Assembly: GCF_018221465.1 (NCBI RefSeq) | Contig: NZ_JAAIKR010000003.1 | Coordinates: 124,001-188,000, forward strand | DNA length: 64,000 nucleotides | From: Shewanella intestini | GTDB lineage: Bacteria > Pseudomonadota > Gammaproteobacteria > Enterobacterales > Shewanellaceae | Direction: 5' to 3' | Shown: positions 1-8,813 of the stretch, piece after piece | Layout of the letters: every line of letters begins with the position of its first letter | Numbering within the stretch: position 1 is the first letter of the stretch | The notes under the pieces: generated by a model | Told to the model about the DNA's origin: nothing | Database searches by the model: none | What the model saw: the letters and a program-made list of their open reading frames with translations, nothing else | Made by a program: the position numbers and the translations under genes

Positions 1-596
1 AGGTAATTAGTGATGCAAGCGCTAAATGGCAAGGCGGCAGAAGTGTTGTTCGTCATCAAATTAATGAAATGGGCGTGATGATTGCTAAAGCGCAAAGTCA
101 AGGCGTTGCTGCTGACTTTGGGATTATTAACTCTGGTGGTATTCGCGCTTCTATCGAGAAAGGGCCAATTCGTTATCGCGATGTATTAACGGTTCAGCCT
201 TTTGCTAACTTAGTCACGATGACTAAAATGCGCGGCGATGCTCTGACTAATTACTTGGCCACCGTTGCCACTCAAAGCAGAGGTTCTGGCGGTTTTGCTC
301 ATTTTAGTGATATTGATATGGTGGTTGATTGCCAAGCCCAAAAGGTATCGATTAATAGCATTAATGGCCAAGCCTTTAATCCAAATCAACAATACCGATT
401 TTCTTTACCTGGTTACAATGCCGCTGGGGGAAATGGTTATCCGATTCTGGCTGATGCACTTGATACCGGGCTAGTTGATGCTGATGTATTACTTGAATAT
501 ATAAAACAACATCAACCACTTGACCCTAATAATCCGATATACCAACATCAGGTTAAATTTATTGGCGCGAGCACTGCGTTAGGTTGTGATGGTTAA
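1..596 (+). CDS. 5'-nucleotidase / UshA-type metallophosphatase, C-terminal part
   Basis: The reading frame is open from the window edge, so the N-terminal metallophosphatase domain lies outside. What remains is the 5'-nucleotidase C-terminal substrate-binding domain: a GIINSGGIRA segment, the 'YRDVLTVQPFANLVT' type stretch and the near-terminal 'YNAAGGNGYP' loop, which are typical of this domain. The family hydrolyses nucleotides or UDP-sugars in the periplasm and salvages nucleosides and phosphate. An internal ATG at 69 is not the start, because homologous sequence continues upstream of it. The exact substrate cannot be told from this fragment. Confidence 0.85.
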   Translation, partial: VISDASAKWQGGRSVVRHQINEMGVMIAKAQSQGVAADFGIINSGGIRASIEKGPIRYRDVLTVQPFANLVTMTKMRGDALTNYLATVATQSRGSGGFAHFSDIDMVVDCQAQKVSINSINGQAFNPNQQYRFSLPGYNAAGGNGYPILADALDTGLVDADVLLEYIKQHQPLDPNNPIYQHQVKFIGASTALGCDG

Positions 597-737
597 TCAA
601 TTGAAGTAAATTGAGGGGTTTGGGAGCAACTAAGCCCTTTAATTCATCGCGTTAATTAAGCCGTCTGCGTTTATATTTCTCTGTCTATATCAGTGCGATA
701 TTGTTGATAACGGCTTTAAAACCTAAGCGAGTTTACT

Positions 738-1286
738 TTGAGTTCAACCACATTATTCACCACAGATAACCTTGTTATCATGCCATTGCAAGCCACACAT
801 TTGTCGATGTTATTGGAATATGAGCAGCATAATAAGGCACATTTAAGCCGTTGGGAACCCAAAAGATCGGCGGATTATTTTACGCAAGAAGCCACATTAT
901 CAAGATTAAATCAGGCCGTTACAGATACGATGTCTGGTAAGTCGGTGTCGCTTGTTGGGTTAAACCCACAACAAAGCCGAATTGTTTGTCGATGTCAGTT
1001 TAGTAATATTGTTCATGGCGTATTTCAGGCGTGCAATTTAGGCTACAGCATTAGTGAGCAAGACCAAGGCAAAGGGTTGATGTTTGAAATGCTTAATGTC
1101 GCCATTGATTATATGTTTAATACATACCAACTGCACCGGATTATGGCCAATTATATGCCGGTAAATGGCCGCTCACAAAAGTTATTAAATCGCTTAGGCT
1201 TTGAACAAGAAGGTGTGGCAAAAGCGTATTTATATATTGCTGGTTCGTGGGAAGACCATGTATTAACAGCCAAAATTAATCGGTAA
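738..1286 (+). CDS. rimJ: RimJ-like GNAT N-acetyltransferase
   Basis: A 182-aa GNAT-fold protein. The C-terminal half carries the RimJ/RimL signature 'HRIMANYMP.NGRSQKLLNRLGFE.EG.AK.YL.I.G.W.DHVLT', close to E. coli RimJ, which acetylates the N-terminal Ala of ribosomal protein S5 using acetyl-CoA. The 'QDQGKGLMFEML' segment is the acetyl-CoA pyrophosphate loop. The start used is TTG at 738, which gives the full N-terminal strand. The next candidate is ATG at 780, which would remove 14 residues. It is a single gene followed by a strong terminator, and S5 specificity is inferred from family resemblance. Confidence 0.8.
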   Translation: MSSTTLFTTDNLVIMPLQATHLSMLLEYEQHNKAHLSRWEPKRSADYFTQEATLSRLNQAVTDTMSGKSVSLVGLNPQQSRIVCRCQFSNIVHGVFQACNLGYSISEQDQGKGLMFEMLNVAIDYMFNTYQLHRIMANYMPVNGRSQKLLNRLGFEQEGVAKAYLYIAGSWEDHVLTAKINR

Positions 1287-1468
1287 TTGTAAGCGGTGTT
1301 TAGGTGTATTAGTTTAGGCGTGATAGATGCGCTTAACATAAACGTAAATAGGTTGATTACTGGCGCGGCTGCTTAATGAAAACGTGTTTATCATCGTAGC
1401 TATTCTTGTTGTTATATTGCTAGTAAAGCTTGTTCACTATTACTTGCTAACGTGCTTGCTAAACCATA

Positions 1469-1494
1469 AAAGCCTGCAACAGCAGGCTTTTTTG
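1469..1494 (+). terminator. Rho-independent terminator after rimJ-like gene
   Basis: Stem AGCCTGC / GCAGGCT with an AACA loop (1471-1488), followed by a run of six T on the + strand. The A-run on the other side is short. It lies between convergent genes (rimJ-like + and queF -) and mainly serves the + strand. Confidence 0.8.
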
Positions 1495-1515
1495 TGGGCA
1501 TGAATTAATAACGCA

Positions 1516-2370
1516 TTATTGGCGCGCTAAACGCACACTTTCTGGTGTATGCTCAAAATCACTTCTAAATGGATTAATGTCCAAGCCACCTCGGCGTGTA
1601 TAGCGTGCATAAACGGTTAGTTTAGTGCATTGACAATAGCGTTTTAAGTCGATGAATATCCGCTCGACACATTGTTCGTGAAATTCATTATGTTGGCGAA
1701 AAGAAATTAAGTAACGCAGTAATTTTTCACGGTCAATTTTGGGCCCCTGATAACGGATCATTACGCTACCCCAGTCAGGTTGCGAAGTGATAAGGCAGTT
1801 TGACTTCAGCAAGTTAGAGGTCAAGGTTTCGGCCACATTTTTGCTTTCTGTGCTGTCTTGTAAGTGGGCAGGGTTAAATTGATAGTCGTTAACTTCAATA
1901 TCTAAATCATCAATACAGGTGCCGGGTAACTCCACAATGCGTTGGCTAGCAAAGTGTTTAGGTTCGGTGACTTTTACTACCACGTCGCCTTGAGCACAAT
2001 GGTGTAAATCAGCACTTAAGGTTGCCTGCACTTGTTCAACGCTATCAAACTTAGTTTGATTAAAGCTGTTTAAGTACAATTTAAATGATTTTGACTCAAT
2101 CAGGTTTTCACTTTTAACATCAAGTTGTAAATCCAAAATCGCGACAACAGGTTTGCCTTTAGCGTTTAACCAAGACAATTCATAGCCAGTCCAAATATCC
2201 GCGCCGTGAAAAGGCAGTTCTGCAGTGAGATTAATGGCATCGCGATTAAGTTTACGTGGCACACCTTGTAGCAAAGAAGCATCATATTGCTCTTGGTATC
2301 CTGTTGATTTGCCCAGTGTCAATTCGGCAAGTTCAGGCGCTTGACTATAAGGGTCGTGATTTTGTGTCAT
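1516..2370 (-). CDS. queF: NADPH-dependent 7-cyano-7-deazaguanine reductase QueF
   Basis: 284 aa, the length of the long bimodular (YqcD-type) QueF. It reduces preQ0 to preQ1 with two NADPH in queuosine (tRNA wobble base) biosynthesis in the cytoplasm. The QueF motif '[15 protein letters not shown]' is at residues 92-106, and the catalytic Cys is C192 in '[12 protein letters not shown]'. The N-terminal '[13 protein letters not shown]' is typical of the long form. It starts at ATG (2370) and is divergent from syd with a 54-bp gap, the arrangement also found in enteric bacteria. Confidence 0.96.
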   Translation of the reverse strand: MTQNHDPYSQAPELAELTLGKSTGYQEQYDASLLQGVPRKLNRDAINLTAELPFHGADIWTGYELSWLNAKGKPVVAILDLQLDVKSENLIESKSFKLYLNSFNQTKFDSVEQVQATLSADLHHCAQGDVVVKVTEPKHFASQRIVELPGTCIDDLDIEVNDYQFNPAHLQDSTESKNVAETLTSNLLKSNCLITSQPDWGSVMIRYQGPKIDREKLLRYLISFRQHNEFHEQCVERIFIDLKRYCQCTKLTVYARYTRRGGLDINPFRSDFEHTPESVRLARQ

Positions 2371-2424
2371 CTAATTGGTTTCCGTGTCAAAATATGGCTT
2401 TATTATAAACCACGAGTAGCTTAA

Positions 2425-3078
2425 GTGTCTTGTTCATCTGCCTTTGATATTTTTATTGATTTATATTTAAAAACTTACCAAACCTCTTTGTCCGAGTTGC
2501 CGCGTTATTACCCATTGGGAGAAGCATCTCCTTGTGTAGAAGCACAAGTGGCTGAGCTTGATAATGTGGTTTATTGGCAACCGCATAAACGTCAATCAGC
2601 GGGCAATTTTGACAACGTTGCCACGGCATTAGAGGTAACATTACATCCTGATATAGACGCGTTTTTTGGTCGTTATTACGCTGCGCCGCTTAACTTTATT
2701 TCACCATGGGGTGATGGGGAGTTATTGCAAGCGTGGAATCAACAAGACTATGAATATTTACAACAAAATATGATTGGTCATTTGATGATGAAGAAAAAGC
2801 TTAAACAACCGGCAACTTGGTTTATTGGGGTATTGGGCGAAGGCGATCAAATGCTAACGGTTAATAATGAAGATGGCAGTGTGTGGATTGAAATTCCAGG
2901 TGAAGTACCTACACAACAACTTGCACCATCGTTAGCTGAGTTTATTGAGCAACTACAAGTACTCGTAAAGCCGCCAGTTGAACCTGTTGAAGAGGTCGAT
3001 GAAGTGGTCTCTCATCCTGGGATTTGGCATCGTCTTAAAGTTATGTGGGGTAATTTAATGGGGCACAGTAATAAGTAG
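2425..3078 (+). CDS. syd: Syd, SecY-interacting protein
   Basis: 217 aa. Syd is a peripheral cytoplasmic protein that binds SecY and is proposed to check assembly of the SecYEG translocon. The N-terminal region ('AFDIFIDLYLKTYQT.LSELPRYYPLGEASPC', then 'VYWQPHKR') and the central 'DIDAFFGRYYAAPL' are Syd family features. The start is GTG at 2425; no in-frame ATG precedes the conserved region. The protein is about 35 residues longer than E. coli Syd, and the extra C-terminal tail is acidic (VEPVEEVDEVV) then basic (HRLKVMWGNLM). It is divergent from queF. Confidence 0.92.
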   Translation: MSCSSAFDIFIDLYLKTYQTSLSELPRYYPLGEASPCVEAQVAELDNVVYWQPHKRQSAGNFDNVATALEVTLHPDIDAFFGRYYAAPLNFISPWGDGELLQAWNQQDYEYLQQNMIGHLMMKKKLKQPATWFIGVLGEGDQMLTVNNEDGSVWIEIPGEVPTQQLAPSLAEFIEQLQVLVKPPVEPVEEVDEVVSHPGIWHRLKVMWGNLMGHSNK

Positions 3079-3157
3079 TACTCAATTGCCCTAAATGGAT
3101 TAATTGCTTAAGCCAATCAAAATCCGGCCTTGCAGCGGGTATTAGTATTACCAAGCA

Positions 3158-3182
3158 TAAAAAAACCACCTTAAGGGTGGCT
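3158..3182 (-). terminator. Rho-independent terminator for the DUF2310 operon
   Basis: Read on the minus strand: CCACC-CTTAA-GGTGG followed by seven T. It lies downstream of the minus-strand gene 3260-4033 and may also brake syd transcripts from the other side. Confidence 0.7.
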
Positions 3183-3259
3183 TAGTTGTTGTCACTAACA
3201 CTAATGGTGATTAAGAAAGTAATGTCTGGTACTACTTTGTCGCTATCTCCGTTTGGGGT

Positions 3260-4033
3260 TTATTGATGATCCCATGAGATATTTGACACGATGCGACAAG
3301 ATTGGCATTGGAAATGAAACAAATCGAGTAATGGTTCATCAAGTTTCCATTCGGTTGAGCCACATTTAGGGCACGCTCTGTTCATTTCTTGCGCCAAACT
3401 TTCACCGCCAACACGATACAAATAATAATATGTTGGGATGTGTGTTAAATATTCAATCCGCCCGCGTAAATCCCAGCCGCGTCTAAATAAATCACTGTCA
3501 ACACTGACCATCTCATTAAGCGCTGCGTATTCGGCTTTTGTGGCTGCGGCCATTTGTAACTCATCACACGCTTGCCATTCTGACTGCCATTTTATAATGC
3601 GTTTATGGTCGCCATTAAAGGTGGCAGGGATTTGATACAAAGGAATAGGCAATAAGTTATCGCCAGAACGAAGTGGTGAACACATGTGAACAAAACTGGT
3701 ATATAGCACTTGCCAACTTGGCGTCTCAATTGTTGAGGCTTCTGAGTTTATATCTTGGCCGATATATTTTTCTCTTGGGGCTAATAATTTGGCTTCAGTA
3801 AGCTGTTCAAGCGCTTTATTCCCCCAAGGGCTGTTATGGCGTTTATGGATACTGGTTTGTTCGGGGAGCAGTAGACGCACTTTAAATTCACCATCATTAA
3901 AGGCCACGGCAAATTCACGCCCTAATACTTGACCGTTTGCTCGATACGCTTCAAGTAGGTTGTTAATGGCTTTTTCCGCTGCTGTGATGGTGGTGTCGGC
4001 AAAGCATTCAAATCGCAATTCATAAACAAACAT
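3260..4033 (-). CDS. DUF2310 Zn-ribbon-containing protein
   Basis: 257 aa. It matches the DUF2310 family, annotated as Zn-ribbon-containing and possibly nucleic-acid-binding. The C-terminus holds two CxxC pairs ('CPKCGSTEW' and 'CQSCRIVSN'), forming a four-Cys zinc ribbon. The N-terminal half is an alpha/beta region without a recognised catalytic motif ('MFVYELRFECFADT'). It is the second gene of a two-gene unit, 9 bp after the small coiled-coil gene. Its biochemical role is not known. Confidence 0.85.
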   Translation of the reverse strand: MFVYELRFECFADTTITAAEKAINNLLEAYRANGQVLGREFAVAFNDGEFKVRLLLPEQTSIHKRHNSPWGNKALEQLTEAKLLAPREKYIGQDINSEASTIETPSWQVLYTSFVHMCSPLRSGDNLLPIPLYQIPATFNGDHKRIIKWQSEWQACDELQMAAATKAEYAALNEMVSVDSDLFRRGWDLRGRIEYLTHIPTYYYLYRVGGESLAQEMNRACPKCGSTEWKLDEPLLDLFHFQCQSCRIVSNISWDHQ

Positions 4034-4042
4034 CGTTAGTGG

Positions 4043-4366
4043 TTATCCTTTATGTTCATTTGCTTGAGACTCTAAAGCGTCAATACGTTGCTGCAATTGG
4101 TTTATTTGTTGTTGCATTAGGCTCATTTGTTGAACTAATTGGTCGATGTCAGGTTGCGTTTCAGGTGCGCTTGTTGCTTGTGGCTCAACATCATTAATTT
4201 GTTGTACTTGCTCTTCAGACATGGCTTTAAATTGTTTAAGCCCTTGAATAAGTACGGGCATTGGAATGTGATTGCCCACACGCGCTTTAATTAAAGCAAG
4301 GCATGGGGTATGCCCTTTTTGTGCAATGGCTTTTGCGGCCGATAGCACTTGGTCAATTGAACTCAT
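4043..4366 (-). CDS. Small coiled-coil protein, conserved hypothetical
   Basis: 107 aa. Residues 1-55 look like a small helical domain ('IDQVLSAAKAIAQKGHTPCLALIKARVG..IPMPVLIQGLKQFKAM'), perhaps DNA-binding-like. The rest is a Gln-rich coiled coil ('QLVQQMSLMQQQINQLQQRIDALE'). It is the first gene of the operon with the DUF2310 Zn-ribbon gene (9-bp spacing), so the two products may act together. I do not recognise a named family. Confidence 0.7.
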   Translation of the reverse strand: MSSIDQVLSAAKAIAQKGHTPCLALIKARVGNHIPMPVLIQGLKQFKAMSEEQVQQINDVEPQATSAPETQPDIDQLVQQMSLMQQQINQLQQRIDALESQANEHKG

Positions 4367-4516
4367 GTGTGGTGAATTTCCTTAAATTTTGGTTATTCTT
4401 AAAATATGATAATGACAAGTATTAATTTTATTTTTATAAAACAACAGCTTATATAGTTGGCATGCATATCGCTATTAACAAAGCGTCTCAATGTATTTTA
4501 ACAAAAAGGAAGTCAG

Positions 4517-4900
4517 ATGAAATCAAAACTATTAGTAACATTAATGATGATACTTACCATTGTTTCTTTAAGTGGTTGTGTTCTCAATATTGGCGATCAT
4601 GAATCAAAGAAAAATACGGATTATTGGAAAGTACAACAAGAGAAAAATCGAACCAATTTAACCACATTAACTATGGGAATGAGCAAAGACCAAGTGCTGT
4701 TGATTATGGGGACGGCAGATTTTACTGAAGCACATTTAAGTCAAGCGCCTCAAACTGAACAGCAAGAAGTTGAAGTGTATTTTTATCGCACTCAATGGAC
4801 TAAAGGTGATGGACGTACCACGAAAGATGAATGCACCCCAGTGGTTTTGCGTAATAAGGTGTTAGTGGGATGGGGAGAAAGCGCTTACAAGTCGATGTAA
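4517..4900 (+). CDS. DUF3192 family lipoprotein
   Basis: 127 aa. The N-terminal signal ends in the lipobox 'VSLSGC' (Cys about residue 21), so it is a predicted lipoprotein. The body contains 'LTMGMSKDQVLLIMGTADFTEA' and 'YFYRTQWTKGDGRTTKDECTPVVLRNKVLVGWG', typical of DUF3192 and distantly like SmpA/OmlA (BamE-type) folds. The ribosome binding site AAAGGAAG precedes the ATG. It is monocistronic with a strong terminator after it. Function unknown. Confidence 0.85.
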   Translation: MKSKLLVTLMMILTIVSLSGCVLNIGDHESKKNTDYWKVQQEKNRTNLTTLTMGMSKDQVLLIMGTADFTEAHLSQAPQTEQQEVEVYFYRTQWTKGDGRTTKDECTPVVLRNKVLVGWGESAYKSM

Positions 4901-4934
4901 ATCTCAATAAGTTGTTTTTACTTAGCACGTTATA

Positions 4935-4966
4935 AAAATGCCCTGATAACGATATCAGGGCATTTT
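4935..4966. terminator. Bidirectional terminator after DUF3192 gene
   Basis: A 14-bp perfect stem AAAATGCCCTGATA / TATCAGGGCATTTT with an ACGA tetraloop. A and T tracts flank both sides, so it can work in both directions. Confidence 0.85.
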
Positions 4967-5051
4967 AGTTTTTGATAAATAACAATTGTTTCTCATTTGT
5001 TAAATTGCTAAGTTGTTGGTTGATATATGAGCAGCTAATAGGTTCTCAACC

Positions 5052-5687
5052 ATGGAAACATTCACACTAGAGCAGTTACGTGCGGTGTATTTAACCGCAG
5101 AAGACCTTAGGGTGGCGGCGTCAATTCTGTATAACGCTTACCATGATGACCCATTTTTTATTGAGGTCTTAGGTCAGGAAGATACATCGTTATATGAACA
5201 AAAACTGCGTGCGGCTATTCGTGAAGAATTAAATGAGTTATGGCAACAAGATCAACCGTTAATTGGTTTGTTTGATGGTGAACGTTTGTTAGGTGTCGCT
5301 TGTGTAATAACCCAACAAGTGCCACTTGGTGAAACCCGGTACTGGCATTGGCGCTTAAAGATGGTTTTAGGCACGGGGTGGAAATCCACCCAGAGTTTAA
5401 TTCAAAAAGAAGTAAAAATATTAGCCCAATTACCGTCAACCAAATGCGGGGTATTACAATTTATTGCCTTAACACCGATTGAGCAAAACAAAGGTTTGGG
5501 GACTCGACTTATTCAAGCAGTACAAAGTTGGTGTGATGAACAGCCTGAATTAGACGGTGTAGGAGTGTTTGTAAATGACTCAAGACACCAACATATTTTC
5601 CTCAAGCAAGAGTTCACTCATATGGCTGATGTGAGTATCGGCAATGTTGAAGGCAGTGTGCTTTTTTATAAAAAACCCAATGGATAA
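5052..5687 (+). CDS. GNAT family N-acetyltransferase
   Basis: 211 aa. The acetyl-CoA binding motif A is visible as 'LQFIALTPIEQNKGLGTRLIQAVQSWCDE' (about residues 134-162), followed by a motif-B-like segment 'VFVNDSRHQHIFLKQEFTHMADV'. The overall form ('AASILYNAYHDDPFF' at the N-terminus) resembles acetyltransferases acting on small molecules. Substrate unknown. It overlaps or abuts the next gene, suggesting cotranscription. Confidence 0.8.
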   Translation: METFTLEQLRAVYLTAEDLRVAASILYNAYHDDPFFIEVLGQEDTSLYEQKLRAAIREELNELWQQDQPLIGLFDGERLLGVACVITQQVPLGETRYWHWRLKMVLGTGWKSTQSLIQKEVKILAQLPSTKCGVLQFIALTPIEQNKGLGTRLIQAVQSWCDEQPELDGVGVFVNDSRHQHIFLKQEFTHMADVSIGNVEGSVLFYKKPNG

Positions 5688-6051
5688 TAATATGCAAAAA
5701 CCTGCTTCAGAATTTGATAATAACGATTCAAGTTCAACTATGACCAATAATAAAAAACGTTACCGTAGCTTTGCTGAGTTTTATCCTTTTTACCTTTCTC
5801 AGCATCAAAATGCAGTTTGTAGAAAGCTACATTTTGTTGGTTCTGCTTTAATTTTAATGGTATTAGTTGCCATTTTGGTCAGCCAACAATGGTGGTATTT
5901 ACTCATCTTACCTGTTATTGGTTACGGTTTTGCTTGGGTGGGACACTTCTTTTTTGAACATAATCGTCCAGCTACCTTTACTTATCCTTTGTACAGTTTT
6001 TATGGTGATTGGGTCATGTTTTATCAAATGCTGACGCAAAAACGCCAATGA
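5680..6051 (+). CDS. Mpo1-like (DUF962) membrane protein
   Basis: About 123 aa with two hydrophobic helices ('LHFVGSALILMVLVAILV', 'WWYLLILPVIGYGFAWVGHFFFEHNRPATF'). The pattern 'H..GSAL' plus 'WVGHFFFEHNRPATF.YP..S..GD..M' is diagnostic of DUF962/Mpo1. Yeast Mpo1 is an Fe(II)-dependent dioxygenase of 2-hydroxy fatty acids, and the His residues here fit metal ligands. The start is uncertain: ATG 5680 overlaps the previous gene by 8 bp, ATG 5692 follows it, and a later ATG at 5740 also keeps the whole domain. Function in bacteria is inferred only. Confidence 0.75.
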   Translation: MDNNMQKPASEFDNNDSSSTMTNNKKRYRSFAEFYPFYLSQHQNAVCRKLHFVGSALILMVLVAILVSQQWWYLLILPVIGYGFAWVGHFFFEHNRPATFTYPLYSFYGDWVMFYQMLTQKRQ

Positions 6052-6083
6052 CGTTGAACAGCTTGGAAATTGATGTTAAAACA

Positions 6084-6101
6084 TGTAAGCCATATCTTAC
6101 T
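6084..6101. promoter_or_regulatory. UvrY/GacA-type site upstream of first CsrB-like sRNA
   Basis: TGTAAG-CCATAT-CTTACT matches the known GacA/UvrY upstream activating motif TGTAAG-N6-CTTACA at 11 of 12 fixed positions. It sits about 180-190 nt before the predicted sRNA start, the usual distance for csrB/rsmZ-type genes. Confidence 0.8.
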
Positions 6102-6269
6102 TTACTGTAGGTAAAACAGATAAGCAGCTATTAGTCATGGTGTTTTTTATTTTAACCACTTGGTTTATTAGGATTATTTTTTGTTTTGGTTTTTTGAGTA
6201 TCAGCATCGCCTTTTATCGACTCCTTGAAGGATTATTTTGTTAAACCCTATTTGAGGTAATATTAATAC

Positions 6270-6623
6270 ATACAGTTTTGATGAATTTAATAGATGAATT
6301 CAATGCTGTGTGAAATAAACCTCAAGGATGAAACAGGACACGCTCAAGGATAGGGTCGTGCTCGGTTAACGGATAACCGAAAAAGGGATGAGAGAACAAA
6401 TGCAGGACGCATTAGGATAAGCCAATGGCGCTGAGAGCTCAGTACATGGATGACTGTTCAATGGATTGATACTCAATGTTGTTATTTACAAGGATTATTG
6501 AGTTAAAAAGACAAGGACACGCTAGGAAAGTGATAACGCAAGGATGGTGCAGGGAGCACATATTTAGCAGGAACGCTAACAAGAAAATAATAGGCACAAC
6601 CGTTAAGGTTGTGCCTTTTTTTA
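6270..6623 (+). ncRNA. csrB: CsrB-family sRNA (copy 1)
   Basis: About 350 nt with no credible ORF but about 15 GGA triplets between 6325 and 6575, many as AGGA or GGGA in hairpin loops, the hallmark of RNAs that titrate CsrA/RsmA. It ends in a strong terminator. The -10 box may be TAATAT (6258-6263), giving a start near 6270; the 5' end is an estimate. It shares blocks with the second copy, such as 'GGATGGTGCAGGGAGCA' and 'GGACACGCT'. Control is expected from the BarA/UvrY two-component system through the site at 6084. Confidence 0.85.
6592..6623 (+). terminator. Terminator of CsrB-like sRNA 1
   Basis: A perfect 10-bp stem AGGCACAACC / GGTTGTGCCT with a GTTAA loop, followed by a T-run (6616-6622). 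Confidence 0.9.
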
Positions 6624-6727
6624 TTTGCAGATTGAACATTTGCCCACTTCGGGGGCGATTCGTTACTCGCTAGCAGCAATGATTAAATGACGCTTAATCA
6701 TATAATCAACAGTTGTGAGATTATATT

Positions 6728-6745
6728 TGTAAGAGATCTCGCACA
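6728..6745. promoter_or_regulatory. Weaker UvrY/GacA-type site upstream of second CsrB-like sRNA
   Basis: TGTAAG-AGATCT-CGCACA: the left half is perfect and the right half matches CTTACA at 4 of 6. It lies about 170 nt before the predicted start of the second sRNA, the same geometry as the first copy. Confidence 0.55.
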
Positions 6746-6906
6746 TGATGTGTAGGATATAAATAGTACTTATAGGTTACTATTGCACCAGAGTGATAGT
6801 TAAAGTATTGAAATATATTGATTTTACAATAAAAGGTGTTGTTACTATCATGTTATTGTTTGTTTTCGTGTCTGTGAATTTGGTTTCAATCGGTTAATAT
6901 ATTTAT

Positions 6907-7332
6907 ATCCAAGGAGCTGGATAAGACAGGATCAGGTGACAGGAAGTACACCAAGGGATGATGGCTTTGCCAGTTATGGATAACGTTGATGTCATGGATT
7001 GAGATCAAACCAAAATTACAGTGAAGTAATTTTGCTGGATGTTTTATGTTGTCAGGATGACAACATTGGCTAGGATAGCCTTAACAATCAAACGGGATGT
7101 GCGATTGAATTAAATGGACTTTCACGGATGATAAAAGGACACGCTTAGGATGAGCAGGCTCGGTAAAGGGATAATCGAGTAAGAGGGAAGTACGAAAGTA
7201 CATGGAAATCATGGAATGAACATGGAAAGTGCATGGAGCAAAAATACGCATGGATGGTGCAGGGAGCATACAAATAGCTGGATAGCTTAACATGAGATCA
7301 AAAGGCCGCGGTGGTAACATCGCGGCCTTTCT
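6907..7332 (+). ncRNA. CsrB-family sRNA (copy 2, CsrC-like)
   Basis: About 425 nt with about 24 GGA triplets (6912-7293), including series such as 'CATGGAAATCATGGAATG' and 'AGGGATAATCGAGTAAGAGG'. A -10 box TTAATAT at 6894-6900 places the start near 6907; the -35 region is poor, as expected for an activator-dependent promoter. It is homologous to copy 1 in its 3' half. It is predicted to sequester CsrA, acting with copy 1. Short ORFs across it on either strand are artefacts. Confidence 0.85.
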
Positions 7333-7333
7333 T
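7304..7333 (+). terminator. Terminator of CsrB-like sRNA 2
   Basis: A 10-bp stem GGCCGCGGTG / CATCGCGGCC (one G-T pair) with a GTAA tetraloop, then TTTCTTTATTT. Confidence 0.85.
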
Positions 7334-7597
7334 TATTTGCTATTACAACCAAATTAGGTTGCTGCAATTTGTCGACATTCAGATAATATTACAAATCTGC
7401 CTCTATAGGTTGCAGTACTCACTTTGCAATAACAACACTTACCACACCATTGCCACTTCAGGTATTTATCATCTACTGACTTTGTCATGACTTTATTTAG
7501 CCATGAAAGCGGCAAATATTTCTCATGCCATTAATCTCTATTGGCATGAGAATACGCTTTGCATGCGCAATTGGTTATGTAAGAGATAATGCTAACG

Positions 7598-8509
7598 CTA
7601 GATTTGTTGTTCAAACTCACCAAGTACATCCCGTAATGCATTTACAAATGACACCAGTTCACTTCCCATTAAGGCAAAGTCGGCATCAATGCGCGCGAGA
7701 GGATCTTCACTGCCAATGTCATCATTTCCGGCTCTAAATTCTTCTGAGAATTTAATTCGTTTAATGCTGGCGTCTGACTGGATAACACAAGCGACAGACT
7801 GCGCATAGTGAACGGCCAATTTATGCACTTGCTTACCGGTTTCAATGTGAGCTAATACTTCGTCTTCTTGTAATACTTGTTGCTTGAATTTTACAATGCC
7901 ACCTTCATCAGAGTCAGACTTTAACTCTGCTTCATCTTGCATTTCAAATGGTAATGGTGACTCACCCGCTTGTAACCATTGGGTCAAGGTAGATTCAATT
8001 GGGGTGGCAAAACTTAATGGAATAACCGGTAAGCTGCCAAGCGCTTTACGTAATAAAGCTAAGAGTTCTTCTGCTTTTGCAGCGCTTGAGCTGTCGATTA
8101 AAATCATTTCCAACTCAGGCATGATTAATGCGCGAGTTTGGCTACGACGTGAAAATGCGCGAGGCAATAATGTCGTAGTGATTTCATCTTTCATGGAATC
8201 TTTTTCTTTTTTAGTGACTTTACGGTTTTCTGCCGTTTCTATTTCCGCCACTTTTTCATCTAACGCTTCTTTAATCACTTGTCCCGGTAGAATTTTTTCT
8301 TCTTTCGTGACACAGATTAAATGACGATTTTCAGCACTATGGACTAATGCGTCACCTTTTTTACCTAATGCGTTACTAAAGCCAAACTTACTGATGTCTT
8401 GGCTACTACAAGGTGAAAAAGTGAAGTCTTCAAGTGCTGTCTCTAATGACTCTGTATCCGTATTAAACGGTTTATTAAAACGATAAAGGGTTAAATTCTT
8501 AAACCACAT
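7598..8509 (-). CDS. rdgC: Recombination-associated protein RdgC
   Basis: 303 aa, the usual RdgC length. RdgC forms a ring-shaped dimer around double-stranded DNA and restrains RecA-mediated recombination. The N-terminus '[15 protein letters not shown]', the '[16 protein letters not shown]' segment, the '[19 protein letters not shown]....[15 protein letters not shown]...LLPRAFSR' block and the '[16 protein letters not shown]' C-terminal region are all characteristic. It starts at ATG 8509 and is transcribed alone toward the CsrB-like genes. Confidence 0.97.
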   Translation of the reverse strand: MWFKNLTLYRFNKPFNTDTESLETALEDFTFSPCSSQDISKFGFSNALGKKGDALVHSAENRHLICVTKEEKILPGQVIKEALDEKVAEIETAENRKVTKKEKDSMKDEITTTLLPRAFSRRSQTRALIMPELEMILIDSSSAAKAEELLALLRKALGSLPVIPLSFATPIESTLTQWLQAGESPLPFEMQDEAELKSDSDEGGIVKFKQQVLQEDEVLAHIETGKQVHKLAVHYAQSVACVIQSDASIKRIKFSEEFRAGNDDIGSEDPLARIDADFALMGSELVSFVNALRDVLGEFEQQI

Positions 8510-8813
8510 ATAAGGCTACCTTAGAAGTAAAAACTGCACGAAGTGTACGGGATCAGTTGGCAGGGGTAAACCATCAATTGATTTGCGATATAGGGCGTTT
8601 AAATATTATCCAAGCAGGTTTAATAAAACTGTCATATTAAATTTGTTCTTGATCAAGTGGTTGTTATCAAAGGTTTTTCGTTGGCTGGTTACATTTATAT
8701 TACCGAATTGAATGATAATAAGCGATTGCTGAAATAAATCTGCAACATTATCCATGCAAACTTGCGGCCGTTCAAAACATAAAAACCGACGAATAAGCGT
8801 CAAAAAGGATGAA
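8510..8813. other. rdgC-porin intergenic region with possible Pho box
   Basis: A 304-bp divergent region. It contains three 7-mers on an 11-bp period, GTTTAAT-aaaa-CTGTCAT-atta-AATTTGT (8618-8646). Only the middle one is a perfect Pho half-site, so PhoB control of the porin is possible but weakly supported. No terminator or RNA gene was seen. Confidence 0.35.

Noticed and set aside
6439-7320. Short ORFs on both strands across 6.4-7.3 kb
   Set aside because: They fall inside the two CsrB-like sRNAs, have no RBS or family resemblance, and arise from GGA-rich RNA sequence.
7884-8324. 146-aa ORF on the plus strand opposite rdgC
   Set aside because: It is an antisense shadow of rdgC without RBS or family features.
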